In this document: positions 38,976 to 51,525 of the stretch, piece by piece
Layout: the number at the start of each line of letters is the position of its first letter
How positions within the stretch are numbered: position 1 is the first letter of the stretch
Source: Circinella umbellata
Lineage: Eukaryota > Mucoromycota > Mucoromycetes > Mucorales > Lichtheimiaceae
Assembly: GCA_025093555.1 (NCBI GenBank)
Contig: JAIWNF010000001.1
Location: 1,612,001 to 1,676,000 of the forward strand
Length of the DNA: 64,000 nucleotides
Direction of reading: 5' to 3'
Position numbers and translations under genes: made by a program
Notes under the pieces: model-generated
The model's database searches: none
Told to the model about the DNA's origin: nothing
What the model saw: the letters and a program-made list of their open reading frames with translations, nothing else

Positions 38976-39149
38976 TTATCTGAGAAGTGGGCATGTAGGT
39001 GGTTTATGACCGTATATGCCACACCAAGTGCTAAGTAACATAATATAAGTAATTAATAAATGAATATTCGAAACACTTTATTTTAATTATACATACCATT
39101 GACCTCCATCCAAGTTAACATCAGCAATTGGTGGTGGAGTAGGTGTCAT
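38976..39149 (-). CDS. Probable 35-residue CCHC zinc-knuckle peptide
   Basis: Two short exons, 39149-39097 and 39030-38976, joined through an intron with GTATGT donor and TTAG acceptor. The product starts MTPTPPPIADVNLDGGQ and continues CTWCGIYGHKPPTC, then PLLR and stop. The second exon carries an exact CX2CX4HX4C zinc knuckle, the nucleic-acid-binding module of retroviral-type Gag and cellular CCHC proteins. Neither exon alone encodes the whole peptide; the splice restores the frame and creates the first knuckle Cys codon across the junction. It could be a genuine microprotein, a fragment of a larger gene whose other exons I missed, or a relic of a retroelement gag. Confidence 0.4.
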
Positions 39150-40521
39150 TGTTTCTTTGTTATTGTTTATAATCTTCTCGATGAGAAAAAAAAAGAAAAG
39201 AGAAAGAAAAAAAAAGAACCTCATTCTTCAAAACATCCTTCTTTTATATACTTTAATAATAATAATAGTAATAAAAAAGATTTGTATTACAAAATGTCAC
39301 AATAAAGTTTTAAACGCCATTTGCCAACAACGTGTAAATAGTACATTACAAAAAGAAGAGCTATCCGAAGAGTAAGTGTTGAGAAATGGGGGATAAATAT
39401 TTCGGGGGGGGGGAGGGGTCGTTGTTGATGAATAGATTGATGAATTCGTGTGCTTCCCGGCGTAATAATCATAACATTTATAATGAGTCGTTCAGTGTAA
39501 TACTATTCTTCAAGGTTGTAACAAACAAGAATTAAGTAAATATCCAATTTTGCTAATCTCACTGCTACTTCGGGTCATGGGTTTCCGGGAAAGATGGGGG
39601 GAGGAGACAGGAGGGACAAAGGATGCACGAATTTTTTTTTAATTTTTTGACAGCCAACGAACATGCATAATAAGTAATAAAGAAGCGTTGCTTTCTTCTT
39701 TTTCAAGATTTATTGTATACAGCAAATAAAAACAAGATTTTTTTTTCAAACGGTGTAACGAGATTTCATAAATAAATAAAACCAACAACAGCAACAACAG
39801 CAAGCGAAAGCAAAGTTTGATCAAGTCAGATACACAAAAAAAAAAGGATTATAATTATAATGAAGATCGATCCGGGTGCTACGCATGTTATGTGTGAATG
39901 AAATAAGTTTTATGTACACAAAGGAACGTATTTATATAAATATATTTACAATAGTAATAAAATGGACTTTTTCTATTCTATGATAACGTTATTCCTCCCC
40001 TGAAAATGAAAATATTCCAGAAGTTTAAAAATATAAAGGTGTCAGATTTTTTTTTTTTGGTCTTTTAAATATTCTCCTTTAACTTTCTCGACCGAATTCG
40101 TTCCGTGTCGTGCCCGACAAGGCACTAAATTTTTTATTTTGTTAATACCGACTCCATGCGTTGTACTACACACACTGTCGAGAATATTACTATGAACACG
40201 ATGCATAGCATTTTAGCTTTGAAAACAAAAAATAGAAACTCGATCGAGTGTCTGTCTCCATTTCAACAAAAGATGCGCACACATCAAATTATACATAAAA
40301 AAAATACAACCCGGGTCCGTGCTCCGTGTAAAAAAAAAGTCCAAAGCGAACAGCCTTTTTTAGTTTATTTTGTTTTTGTTGTATGTATTCAAAATACAAA
40401 ACAAAAAAAAACTTTCGAGTCAATGAGAATTGAACGAATAAACAGATACGCAAACAAAAAAAAATAATAAGTTAAAAAATTTAATCAATAATGATTTTTT
40501 CACAAGAGTGATAAGAAGAGA

Positions 40522-40628
40522 AAGAGAGAGAGAGAGAGAGTTCGAAGATGAAAGATGTTGTGTTGAATGTAAATGTGCGTGAGTAGGTTTTTATATTTTG
40601 CGAGATTGTGTGTGTGTGTGTGTGTGTA
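40522..40628. repeat. GA and GT dinucleotide microsatellites
   Basis: About ten GA units at 40522-40540 and about eleven GT units at 40607-40628, just beyond the 3' end of the CAS1 gene. Confidence 0.9.
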
Positions 40629-40852
40629 TTTTGATGGAAAAGTAAAAAAAAAAAAACTGTTGTTGTAATAGTTGTAATTCGGAACGAGATAATGAAGTGT
40701 GATGAAGAAAAGGTGGAGAAAGAGAAGTAGGTGATAAAAAAAACACATGTAAAAAAAGAGGACTATATATATAAAAAGAAAGGAATTCTAGAACAACAAA
40801 ATGAAAAGAATAACAATAGTAAAAAGTAGTATAATAAAAAAAATGATAATAA

Positions 40853-43750
40853 TTAACAGAAACGATTGATAATACCCATACAAACAAGGAACACAATGGT
40901 TTTAAGACGAAGGTCACCACAAATGAGACACATCCATCTTCGCCATCGTGATTGTTTAGGTGTATTATTATTAGAACCCCAAGCTTCTTCATCCTCATCG
41001 CCTAATAATGCTGATTGTTCAGGTTTACCATCATCATTCTCTTGTTGTGAAGATGATGTAGGTAATAAAGGAACATCCTGTTCATCATTTGTTTGTTGCT
41101 GTTGCTGCGGTAATCGAACCTGTCCATCATTATTATTTTCTTTCTTTGCCGGTGTAACAATCCATTTGGTAATATCACCCGTTGTTTGGCTAAGATAATA
41201 ACACACCAGCAAAAATACACAGCTGGAAATTGCTAAATTAAACCACCAACCGAAGCCTTGTGCCCATGTTGGATCGGTCAACACAATCAATAAACCCTTT
41301 GTATCTGCGGCCAGCCACATGTGGAATTGACCAATAAATGTTTCCAATGAACATTTACCAATAAATTCATAAAATCCTGAGGTCGTATTACGAAGTCGTA
41401 CATGACAATTACGTAAAACAATAAACGCCAAAATAGGAATCCATGAAATATAGGGCTGATAGACAGTATATGCCTTCTTGTTGGGTTGTGATAATTCAAA
41501 GTTGAAATACCAAACCATGGCCAAAGCTGAAACAATCACTGAAATAATCTTGAACATAGTCCATAAACGGTGTTCGTGTAATTTGTATTCCGAAAACTTA
41601 ATTGTTGCCAGGGCAAAGATCATACCCCCATAAACGATCCAGGCATCCAGTGCCAATCGGAAACGCCAGTCAGCGGCATCCCAATGAATGTTGAACAAAA
41701 ATTCAAGAATATCAAAAGTGCCTTCCAAAACGCCAGGTAAATGAATAAATACGCCCGTCAAAACGCCCATAATCACCATTTTCAAAAGTACGAACCAAAC
41801 AAGCTTGTTAGCACCATGGCCAATATACATTGTTATCCAAATCACACCAAACCAGAATGTCACCAAAGGAGTAAAGTAATAGCTGAGATAATTTGTATCC
41901 ATGACATACATCAAAACAAATGTCAACAAATTCAAACGAACCATCACATTCAACACACGGACAATACCGAAATCAGCCTTTTTGTAAAAGAAGAAGAAAT
42001 GGCCATAACCAGTTTGGAACAAATAAGCAGCAACAAGAACTCGCATAGCATTATAAATACCAGGAGTTTGGGATGCACCCAAGAAATGATAGACCAAAAT
42101 AATGATTTGCATCCATCCTTTCCATTCGTCCGTTTGTGCTCTATTCAAAAATCCTTGATCACCTTCTTTCTTGGTTCTTAAAGAAACAAGACCTCCAAAT
42201 AAAGTGGCGATCATTAACCATGTGAAATGATCAGCGTGGAATGATTTTAAGGCTTTGCCAAACAAATGTGTTCGATCGCCAAAATACATATATACAACAC
42301 CCAAACCAAAGATAAACAACGACGCAAGAACCGGAGTTTCGGATGGGTAGAATCGGCGCATGAATTTCAAGTGGGATCCTAAAAAAACGATACAAGATTT
42401 TTTTTAGCGTGAGCTTTATTTGATTATCCGCATGGTGCTACTAATATTTTCCATACAACTCTCTTCATCTCCCGCAACCATTTTGTTTGATCGATCTGGG
42501 CGGGAGGCTCTTTTTTAATAACTTAAAACGGCCCCGAAACCAAGGGAACTGGAAATAAAAATATATATCAAACAAACTTACCGTTGCTAAGAACATAGAA
42601 GCCGATAGGTACAAAGAGGAGGAAGAATAAAAGAATGGTATTTTGATACCAAGCAGGCGTGGGATAATGTGTGCAGCATGTACTCTCAAAGGGAAATTGT
42701 TTTGGCAATAAGTCATTACATCGATAATTGAGAGCCATATTGGCTTGGACCGCAGTAACACCTGGCAAATAATGAAGACCGTCGTTGGTTACATTGACCG
42801 TACTAGAACAAATCTCGTTCCAAGTAAATGGAATCACAAATGGTGTTTGAGGTTGAAGCGTGGGTTCCTTGGCTTTTAAATAATTGTTCATTTTTGTAAT
42901 TTTGTCCATGGTCATGGTTTCTCGACGAACATCATTCAATAAATTAAATTGAGGAATTTCAACGGGTGATAACATGACTGCATCTGCAACACGATTGGAT
43001 TCTTGAACTGCTGTCATTACTCGATCCACTACCACTCTCCATTCATCAAAATAACGCTCTTTGAGATGGCGCATATACCATACGCCACTACCAATGACTA
43101 GTAAACTCGGGCGATTGGTTGGGTCTGTTGCATTGAGCATTTCCCAGGTACGGGTTGAATTGATATATGGATCCCACCAAAACTCATAGGACATACCCAA
43201 TTCTTTAGAATGATATTTTCGATCAATGTGCAAGGGTCCCTTGGTTTCAATACCTTGTACAAACTTGGTCATGGAGTAAAATTGTTCTCTCATGATCGAA
43301 TCGCCAATATATAATACTCGAGAATGGCTCAAGCAGTTGGAAATCTCTTTTGGTGAATAAGTATGTGGCATACAACCAGAGGGCTGCCATTTGGTATAAT
43401 TTTCTTCGAGCCACCAGCCATCGTTTAACATACCATGGCATCGAGTGCGATCTCTAGGTTCTAAAAGTTATATGTTAATACATCGTTTTTTTTATTTCAT
43501 AAAGTGTGCTATATAAATGATGTGTAATATTTTGTTTTATATATAGAGTAGTATATATTTATTTATATATGTTTATATATAAACATTTCAAAACCGGGTA
43601 ACAGGATTTTCTTAATAATCATATAATTTTGTTTCTATTCTTACCAAGTACATAACGACCAACTGCTGACAGAAGAACAAGTGAAAGTGTAAAACCGGTA
43701 ATAAGTTGTATTACCTTTGAACGAGTGGAAGTAGTGGCGGCAGCGCCCAT
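40853..43750 (-). CDS. CAS1: Cas1/CASD1-type polysaccharide O-acetyltransferase
   Basis: Golgi sugar O-acetyltransferase family: Cryptococcus Cas1 acetylates capsule glucuronoxylomannan and human CASD1 acetylates sialic acid. Three exons, 43750-43645, 43460-42582, 42378-40853; 836 residues. An N-terminal signal-anchor (VIQLITGFTLSLVLLSAVG) is followed by a lumenal SGNH/PC-esterase domain with LYIGDSIMRE (Ser about residue 90) and DGLHYLP (Asp and His about 262 and 265), which supply the catalytic triad. Then come many membrane segments of the Cas1 acyl-transferase domain (FYPSETPVLASLFIFGLGVV onward; ETFIGQFHMWLAADTKG). A hydrophilic Gln/Asp-rich tail and one further hydrophobic segment (IVFLVCMGII) end the protein. 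In this organism the acceptor is probably a uronic-acid or fucose-containing wall polymer; that is inference. Confidence 0.95.
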
Positions 43751-44928
43751 TGCTAATTTGCAATGAATATATAAAAAAATGAAATGGGAAGGTTGAAAGG
43801 AAAAATAAAACCCGGAGAGGTTGAGAGATGAGGAGTAGAAAAAAAAAATAGAGAAAGAGGGAAAGAGGGAAAAGAAAAAGAGGGAAAAAGAGGAAGAGAG
43901 AAAGAGAGGAAGAAAAAGAAACGGTCTTCACGCCAGACTCACTAGCATTACTCAATTCATATAAGAATAATATAATGTGATGTTCGTTGTAAAACCAAAA
44001 GGATCGATTTTTGGTAAATTGGATCTTGCCTATTAATTTTTCTCTCTCCGTTCCTGGTACTTGACTAATTTTGGTAGATTGCTTTTTTTTTTTACCACTG
44101 TTTTAACCCGTCGATCTCTTTTTTATTTTTATCTTTTTGTGTTTCTTTTGTTTCCCTTGTTTCCCCCACACAAATGATTATTCTTTTTAGACAATAAGTT
44201 GTTATTTTTTTCAGTTTTTTTTTTTTTTTATCACGAGCTATTTTTACAGTTACCATCATTGCCATAAAAAAGTTGTCATGACAACTAATATACTTTTAAT
44301 AAACATAGATGTATCTCTTTTTTTTCTTTTTGGTAATACAGTAACATACATATGTGTATACACAGACCCAGAAAAAAAAACTCCCAATTATGACATAAAA
44401 AATGTATACTAACAGGATTTAGTAGGTTGTGTGCTGTAATTGAAATTGGACAATGTATGACAAGAAAAATAGGCAAGAGGAAAAAAGAGTAGATCACTGG
44501 TGAAACCTTAATCCACTTAAACCATTTTCAATAAAACTCAGACTATAAGAAAGTTCCATCTTTTTACGTTTTGAACTCGGGATAATCAATTTACAATATA
44601 TTTTGTCCTTAATTACTTGGTTTCTAGCGCACCTCTATAAAAGGAGGAGGAAGAGGGGGGGGGTATTTTGAACAAGGGGTCTAAATGTGGGTAGAAAAAA
44701 AAAACTATATCTTTTAATGCTTTTCTTATAGATGGCGTAACAAATTGGTAGAAAAAAAAATTAGGAGGTTTTATAAAAAGAAAAAAAAAGTAGGGGAGAA
44801 GAAAGGAGGGTAATCTTACCACCCTATGCAAACAGTTTTATAGCCCCATGTCAACAACATAGAGTAAATAATGTATACAAGTTTAGTCTAGTCTTATTTC
44901 TTCATCATTTTTTATTTTATTTACTTAT
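43751..44928. other. Intergenic between CAS1 and SEC10
   Basis: About 1.2 kb without a supported gene. A purine-rich zone at about 43777-43922 on the plus strand is a long polypyrimidine tract on the CAS1 coding strand, just upstream of its ATG. Poly-T and poly-A runs follow. Confidence 0.6.
43777..43922 (-). promoter_or_regulatory. Polypyrimidine tract upstream of CAS1
   Basis: Nearly pure A/G on the plus strand with GAGGGAAAGAGGGAAAAG-type repeats, ending about 27 bp before the CAS1 start. Similar to the tract upstream of the 31651 gene. Regulatory role inferred from position only. Confidence 0.4.
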
Positions 44929-47900
44929 TTAATTTTTAAAAGCTGCGATAAATTCTTGGTTTAAGAAATCACGATTATAATTTTTTCGCATTTCTTTTAA
45001 TACGGTGTTTTCATTAACAAAGAGTGATCGTCTTTGTGCCTTACTATCTGCGGGAGTAGCAGTAGCAGCATTTTCGTCTACCACACCTAAGATACGATCT
45101 AATTTTGCGCTCTTAAAATCAACACGTTTCTCAAGGTAAGGGTAAAGCATGCTGGGATCTAGGCGGGCTAGATATCCCTCTGATAGAATTGAGCGGAGAA
45201 TTTCTGGTTTGACTAAGAATATGTTGCCAAGTTGACGTAACATTTCATATAAATCATTCAGGGCGGGTATCTTGAACATTTGAATTACTTCTTCGTATTT
45301 AGATATATCTCTATTATTATTACCATTGTTTTTGTTCATATATTTGAATCGTATTAGTTTTATAATTTAGTAAGTGTGTGTGTGTAAAAAAAAGAGGAAA
45401 ATATAGCATTACCCTAAAAATTAGAAAAAAAAAAAGAAATTCTAGACTAGTACTTACTTGGTCACTAAAAGACCACCTGTTGGTGTGACATAAAATTTCT
45501 TAAAATGATCAAGTAGCATCCTGTCATACATAACATATTTAAACGTGCAAAAACCAAAAACCAAAAAAAATCAAGTGGTTAATAGAACAAAGTAGATTAA
45601 CATATTTGTTGTTATTATCTCTATTAAGAAACTTACAAATGAAACTTTTGTCCAATATTAAATAGAAATGTTTCGAGGTTTTTGCCTTGTAGTGATTTAC
45701 AAGCGGCGCGGTATATCCGAGTGATAAAATCAACAATTTGAACACACGGCTTTTTTTTAACAATATATAAAAAGGTTAATGAGCATGGGTTTTACAAAAT
45801 AAGAAAAATCACATAAAAAAGATTAATCATTTCTTTACCTGTGTTCCCATACTCATCATAATGATATCTTCATCCTTGGGGCGAAAATCATTCCGTTTTT
45901 GTAATGATAATAATTCTTTAAGCCATGAAGTAATACTTTCCAATTCTTTTCGTAAAACATCATTGGCTTTACTTTCTAAAGCAGCCATAAATGAGTTTTT
46001 ACTTCCTAATACATTTCGATGGACAGAAGGTGATCCTACTACCAATGGTAACTATGGGTATAATCAAACATTGGTCATACATTTTAATTTTGGGTTATTT
46101 TGCATCGTGTATAAATGTATAGTAAATATTTACCACTGCTGTTTGGAAATGTTTTTGCATTAATTGAAGTACTTTGGTGGTAGTTGAAACAACAGGGAAA
46201 CAGCTGGTATCTGGTTCCGCTTTACTTCCGAGTTCTTCAATGACACTATAAAAAGAAACATTATAAATTAATTATTATAATTAGATTCAAAATTAATTGA
46301 AAAACAGCCTAACGAATCATCCCAATGATACATACTCATCCAATGCAATATCAAGATATTTTATTCCAATAAAATCGAGTAGCACACTGTATAGAAATAG
46401 AATAGAATTGGGTCTATATATGGTTTAGGTTAGTTTCCCCTTTCTCCATTAAAAGATAATTATATGACATATTTGTATATAAAAGTAAAAAGAAATATTT
46501 ACAAATCTTGTGTATCTGAGAGCTCCATACAACGAACAATTGATTCCGCATGAATGTTAAGCATCCGCATGATGGCATTTTGTGAAAGCAGTTTAAATCC
46601 ATCATCATCTACTGTAACCAAATTGCCAGTATCATTCATCAATCCATTTCTACTGTTGCTGTTACTAAGATTAGCATTTTCGGTAGTCGGCGATGCACCG
46701 TCAAAACCACGATCAAATGGATTGGTTGATATTGGGCTTGATGTATGTTGTTCCGCTCCTGGATAAAGCATAGCACCTGATGTCGATGCAGAAATTTGAT
46801 TCAGTGTACGTGTTAAAACAGATTGATTCCGTGCAGAGTTTTTCTTTCGTTCTTGCTATAAATAAAAAGAAAATCAATCCTAGGAACAACCCCCCCCCCG
46901 GGATTCATACTTGTGCTGTAAGAGATCAAACGGGGTTTCACATTTCCCTTTATCCAGATATCGTTCTTTTATTTATACACGGCACAAAATCTTCTCCCGC
47001 CCCCGGAACACGATATCTCTTTTTTAAAAAAGCAATAGTTTACCATGTAATTCAAAAACTCTGCAATAATACGGCCAAATAATTCATTAAGAGCTAATTT
47101 CTCTCGCGACAAATATCGATCAGCTTCAGTATAAGGTACAAACAAATCATTCATACAGCGATCCAATGCTTCTTCAGGTGATGCCGAAGTAAGTAACCCG
47201 CTTGCATCGGCTGCATCCGTTAATTTGGCTTCCTTGTCACAATAAAATTTTAAATTATCTACCAATCGTTTGGTTTCTGCGTGCGTGGACGCTAATGTGC
47301 GCAAATACGCCAGATGGGAATAACGTTCTGCTCGTGACAGCAGTAATTCAACATGATTTTGTATCTAATGTATCCATACGTCATAAACATCCATCGTAAA
47401 AATTTGAGAGGAGGGGAGAAAACGAAGAAAAATCAATACGATGAATACATTCAAAAGAAAGACGAAGGCAGACAGACAGAAAAAGAAACATATTGCACCG
47501 CAAGGTCTCCGTTATCAATAATAATAATAATAATTAACAGAATAGGAAAATTCTGTCTTAACATTAAGCAGAAAACCAAACACTTACAGATTGAGCAAAA
47601 ACTCGTTGAAGGAAAACTTGCATCACAGTCGCAGGTTGAGGGAACACGGCCGAAATAATATTAGCTTCCTTACGAACGGTAATTCGAATATCATCGTAAA
47701 GTTTAACTAAACTTGTATCCACTTCTGGTGGTGGTATATTTGGATTTGACAGGTCCAGATTACTATTTAGAGTTTGTTTTTAAAAGTGTTGTTAATTAAT
47801 CTTTCACATATCAGACGCAAGCAAATATATATCTCATATTATACACAAGAACAGTTTTCTGTTTGTGTTAGAACTTACTCTTCCGATCTCCGTAGTTCTT

Positions 47901-49299
47901 CCATTTCTTCAATTTTTTTGTTTGAAATGAAAAACTCGTGTTGGTTGACATAAGTTTGAACACAAGAAGCTCCACCATTAAATTCAAACAAAACCTTAGC
48001 TCGATGCTATAAAAAAGTTATGAATAATCTTATGTGGAAAAAATCCCATCCCTCATCAAAACTTCTTTATACATATGTAAAAAATAAAAATAAAAAAGAC
48101 TTACAGCCATAACACGTGGATCCCCTTCTGTATAAGCTCTATCAAAATCTTCAAGCATTTCTTTTTCAAAACTCTCACAAAACTTTTCGATTCCTATACG
48201 AGCCTATAATATTATTAGAAAAACAACAAGAAATGATTAATTACGTTTTTACCGTATGTATTTTTGTATAGAATACAGTATAGATAATCGAATGCTTTTT
48301 ACCTTAACGTCAGTATCCACTTCCTTGGCAACGGCATTAAGACGACGACAAATAATCGCTGCCTAGAAAACAAGATAACAGTTAAACCCGCCCCATTTTT
48401 CCTATCAGTTGTTTTTCTTTTTTTTACTTTCTTAATTATCCAGCATATAATATACCTTAAGTTGGCCTTCATCGCCCCCTTCACAAAGTAAACTTAAACG
48501 TTCAGAATTTCCTTCTTGGAATTCCATAAAATATTCAATAATATCTCGACTTTCTGAAGCTCTTGATCGTTGTTTATCAATAGTTTCTAACTGTTCTCCA
48601 ATACGAATAGCAGTGTTTCCAACATCACCAATACGACTTTCTAAATTATCATATGAGCGATACACATCCTAAATACATAATAATACATCAATCAATCTGT
48701 TATATACGCTTATACAAATAAATACAAATTATATAAATATTTACCTTGAACGAATTATGCATGTCTGCAATATCTTGTTTATATTGATGCTCTACTATTT
48801 GTGCTGAATTTTCCAACTCGTCACACTGCTCTTGTACTCGTGTCCTAAGTTGAATAAGCTCGTCCAGTACATTTTCAAAAGTTCTGATGAATGGTTTGGG
48901 ATCAAAAGCAGCTATATATTATATAAAGTTTCGTTATACTTATCACTGTTATTTTTCTTCCACTATTCTGCTATTTTGATCAAGTATAACAAACCTGCAC
49001 CGGTATGATCTTTCATTTGAGCAACTAAATTAGTTGAAATCTGTTCCATAAAATCATCAGTCGACACATTTCCCTAATCATATATATGTGGAATTATTAA
49101 AATAAGTATAATCGTCTGTCACTCATCCTTTGGCAATGAACAATAATAATATGAAAGTGACATCTTATTTTTATAATTGGTTCGATTAATGTTTTCTTTT
49201 TCTTATTTTTACCTTAAAGGTATCAATGGTCAAAAGTTTTTTGACATCGTGAGGAAGGTCAAATAATCTAGGGCCTCTTGGCCTTGATGAAGTTGACAT
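44929..49299 (-). CDS. SEC10: Exocyst complex subunit Sec10 (EXOC5)
   Basis: Subunit of the octameric exocyst, which tethers secretory vesicles at the plasma membrane. About 16 exons, roughly 800 residues; ATG at 49299 (MSTSSRPRGPRLFDLPHDV). Family blocks read through the splices: FIRTFENVLDELIQLRTRV, a coiled coil (QIVEHQYKQDIADMHNSFKD), FMEFQEGNSERLSLLCEGG, AAIICRRLNAVAKEVDTDVK, HRAKVLFEFNGGASCVQTYV, YLRTLASTHAETKRLVDNLK, RNVLGSKNSFMAALESKAND, TPTGGLLVTKDISKYEEVI, and LGNIFLVKPEILRSILSEGY near the end. A Ser/Asn-rich insert (about 46620-46790) lies in the middle, with an NPF tripeptide. Introns are dense (50-150 bp) and all have GT-AG ends where checked. Confidence 0.95.
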
Positions 49300-50388
49300 T
49301 GTCGTTGAGTGATAATAATGTGTATATATATATGCAAAAGGAAACCACACGAGTTTAATCGGACTTTTTTAATCAAAAAGAAAGTTTGTCTTGCTTGTGT
49401 TACCAACCTCCTATTGATTTTCAATAACATCTAAATAGTGTCATATGCATGACAACAGTAAAATCAATTGTAATCGACATCTGGACTATATCATTAAAAT
49501 AGAGTATTGAAGTTTAATACCATAATTTATTTATTATAATTCTTTTAGTCCAGAAAAAAAAAAGCAATTGTGTTTTTTAGATAGTAAAAAACCAATTACT
49601 TATATATATGATACTGATAATTTTGCGTTTCCATGGCAACAAATTCAAATAAGGGGTAATTGCTACTGTAATAATTTAATCTTGTTGTAATAGTAAGTAA
49701 TGTCCTATTAGTAGATGTTTTACAGTAACATTTATGTATTAAAGATAATTGTAATAGATTCTTCCCGTCAGTTCTTTGTTTAAATTTGACATGTTATAAA
49801 CCAAAAAAGTAGGGAGTAATCAATGCAACAGTCACTATTTGTCACTGTTTTGGACTTTATTATGAAATATCATCGAAAAACTTTTTATTTAGACAATGAT
49901 AGGTATAGAATGTGTAAACTCATCAAGATATTTAGTAACCACAAGTTGAGCTTTATTTATATAATCATTCCGCTAGATGTGTTACTGTGTACCAAAATGC
50001 TCTTTACCCAATGAAGCCGATAAGCTTGAATGGTGGTTTTGGCTCTGGCTCTGTCGGAGCTCGTGACTATTCGTTCAACACTCGCTTCGGAGACTATTCT
50101 GGTCGTCTTCACACTTTTGGTTCCGCTTGTGTTTTTTTACGAAATATGGTTAACGGGTCAACAGTACTATAAACCGATCAAAATTTATTATTTTTATTTT
50201 TTATAACTACAAAAAGAAAATGACAAAAAAAATCATGCAATTACTATTACAAAAGAGAATGGGGTGTTTATATATATATGTAGTAATAATGATAAATGAT
50301 ATGATTAAATGAAGTGGGGGTAGGAGAGGGGTTGAATTCTATGTATTTATATTTATATTTTATTTATTTTACATTACTAAAGTATTAT
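49300..50388. other. Intergenic between SEC10 and the rhomboid gene
   Basis: 1.1 kb. Mostly A+T-rich, but 49987-50172 is a less A+T-rich island, open in two frames on opposite strands (listed separately). No other gene evidence. Confidence 0.6.
49987..50172 (+). other. Coding-like island, possible gene fragment
   Basis: The plus frame reads GGFGSGSVGARDYSFNTRFG, then DYSGRLHTFGSACVF. The minus frame over the same bases is also open (SVKTTRIVSEASVERIVTSS). The plus frame ends at a stop at 50172; its apparent first codon is not ATG. Base composition differs from both flanks. It could be a decayed exon, a transferred fragment or chance; no family recognised. Confidence 0.25.
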
Positions 50389-51525
50389 TTAATAATCCTT
50401 GTTGCTATTACCACGGATTTCATGTACTTTACGTACTAAAGGCTGCCAAATATGTTGAGGTCCATAATGCATATAATACAAACCAAGGCCTGCACCAGCC
50501 AAATGAGCATAATGATCAAACCTTCGCCAGCCCAACAAAATGCCGGCTAAATCAAATCCCATCATGGCAGGCAAAGCATATCCCATCTTGATAGGTACAA
50601 ATGGTAAGAAGATCAATGAAACACTTGAGTTGGGGTATAAATATGCTGTTCCAGCCAATAATCCATAAATTGCACCACTTGCACCCAAACTTGGCATAAT
50701 AGGACGATAACGACGTGTTGCTATACTTAACACATGACTTGCCACATTAGCACCAATACCCATTCCCAAATAGGAAGCCAAAAATTGCTCTCTTCCCAGG
50801 TGTTGATGGATCACCATCCCAAAAGAATATAAACCCATCATATTTAACATTAAGTGGAATATCTCTTGATGTGAAAAACAACTCGTGACCAAAGTAATTG
50901 AAGAGTTTTTCGATGCCGGATTATGAGTAAACCATTTGGTCATAAAGGGTAACATACGAGGGAATTGCCAGAATCCAAAGACTGTCAAGTTGATACCAAT
51001 TATTGCCCATAATGTCCTTTCTGCATCGGTTAAAGAAGCCAATTTATCCACGACAATAAGATAGGCCCGAACAAGATCGCGTGGTAACATGTCCAATTGT
51101 TCCAATCTTTGTCGAGCTCGTTCCATGATTTCTTGTCGTCGCTCACGTATCCATGCCTGCTTGGCCTGTACATATTCTTTAAGTGGGAGTTCGTCCGTAT
51201 TTCGTAACCATGACGATCGTTGGCGTAATCGTTGCCAAAAAGTGACTTGGTTGCGATCGTAGACAATAGCAGCCACTACAAAGGCTGTAGCAGAAGCAGT
51301 GATGCCGAAAAAAACAGGACCTGCAATCCGAACAGGTGGACTAAACAAGCTGGCACTTTGTTTAGGAGCAACAGTGACGACAATGGGTTCAGATCGTTTT
51401 CGTGGTATACGAAACCGAGAGTATACGCGGTTCGATTGTTGTTGACATGACCATGGACGAGCGATATAATTTCCAGTTGATCGTATTAAAGGTGTTGATC
51501 GTCGAGTTATTAATGTTGGTATCAT
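50389..51525 (-). CDS. PCP1: Mitochondrial rhomboid protease (Pcp1/Rbd1/PARL type)
   Basis: Intramembrane serine protease of the inner mitochondrial membrane. Yeast Pcp1 cleaves the fusion GTPase Mgm1. Intronless, 378 residues. The first ATG of the frame is at 51525 (MIPTLITRRSTPLIRSTGN), and the Arg/Ser-rich start looks like a mitochondrial presequence. An upstream extension of the open frame has no ATG. An extra N-terminal membrane segment (GPVFFGITASATAFVVAAIV) and a basic helical region precede the rhomboid core. Core motifs: FSHQEIFHLMLNMMGLYSFG, catalytic Ser in SLGASGAIYGLLAG, and catalytic His in DHYAHLAGAGLGLYY. The 1+6 membrane layout fits PARL/Pcp1. It shares its promoter region with the divergent carrier gene. 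Confidence 0.95.
   Translation of the reverse strand: MIPTLITRRSTPLIRSTGNYIARPWSCQQQSNRVYSRFRIPRKRSEPIVVTVAPKQSASLFSPPVRIAGPVFFGITASATAFVVAAIVYDRNQVTFWQRLRQRSSWLRNTDELPLKEYVQAKQAWIRERRQEIMERARQRLEQLDMLPRDLVRAYLIVVDKLASLTDAERTLWAIIGINLTVFGFWQFPRMLPFMTKWFTHNPASKNSSITLVTSCFSHQEIFHLMLNMMGLYSFGMVIHQHLGREQFLASYLGMGIGANVASHVLSIATRRYRPIMPSLGASGAIYGLLAGTAYLYPNSSVSLIFLPFVPIKMGYALPAMMGFDLAGILLGWRRFDHYAHLAGAGLGLYYMHYGPQHIWQPLVRKVHEIRGNSNKDY

Larger units (their letters stand above)
31652..40852. other. 9.2-kb gene desert with large inverted repeat
   Basis: Contains no large gene. Content seen: a large inverted repeat (about 32838-33657 and 35158-35998) with decayed sequence between the arms, a probable zinc-knuckle peptide gene (38976-39149), an orphan exon-like segment (38244-38353), and microsatellites (TTA at 32326-32350, GA at 40522-40540, GT at 40607-40628). 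The rest is A+T-rich with homopolymers. Confidence 0.6.

Noticed and set aside
40081..40200. Short GTGCC...GGGCAC hairpin considered as part of a tRNA or small RNA
   Set aside because: No T-loop or other tRNA signature could be found; no tRNA-like T-loop word was seen anywhere in the window.
32326..40628. Possible CRISPR-like or regularly spaced arrays in the desert
   Set aside because: Only microsatellites and one inverted repeat are present; no spaced direct repeats, and the genome is eukaryotic.
41741..42181. Plus-strand ORF of 146 codons
   Set aside because: Antisense shadow of the CAS1 membrane domain.
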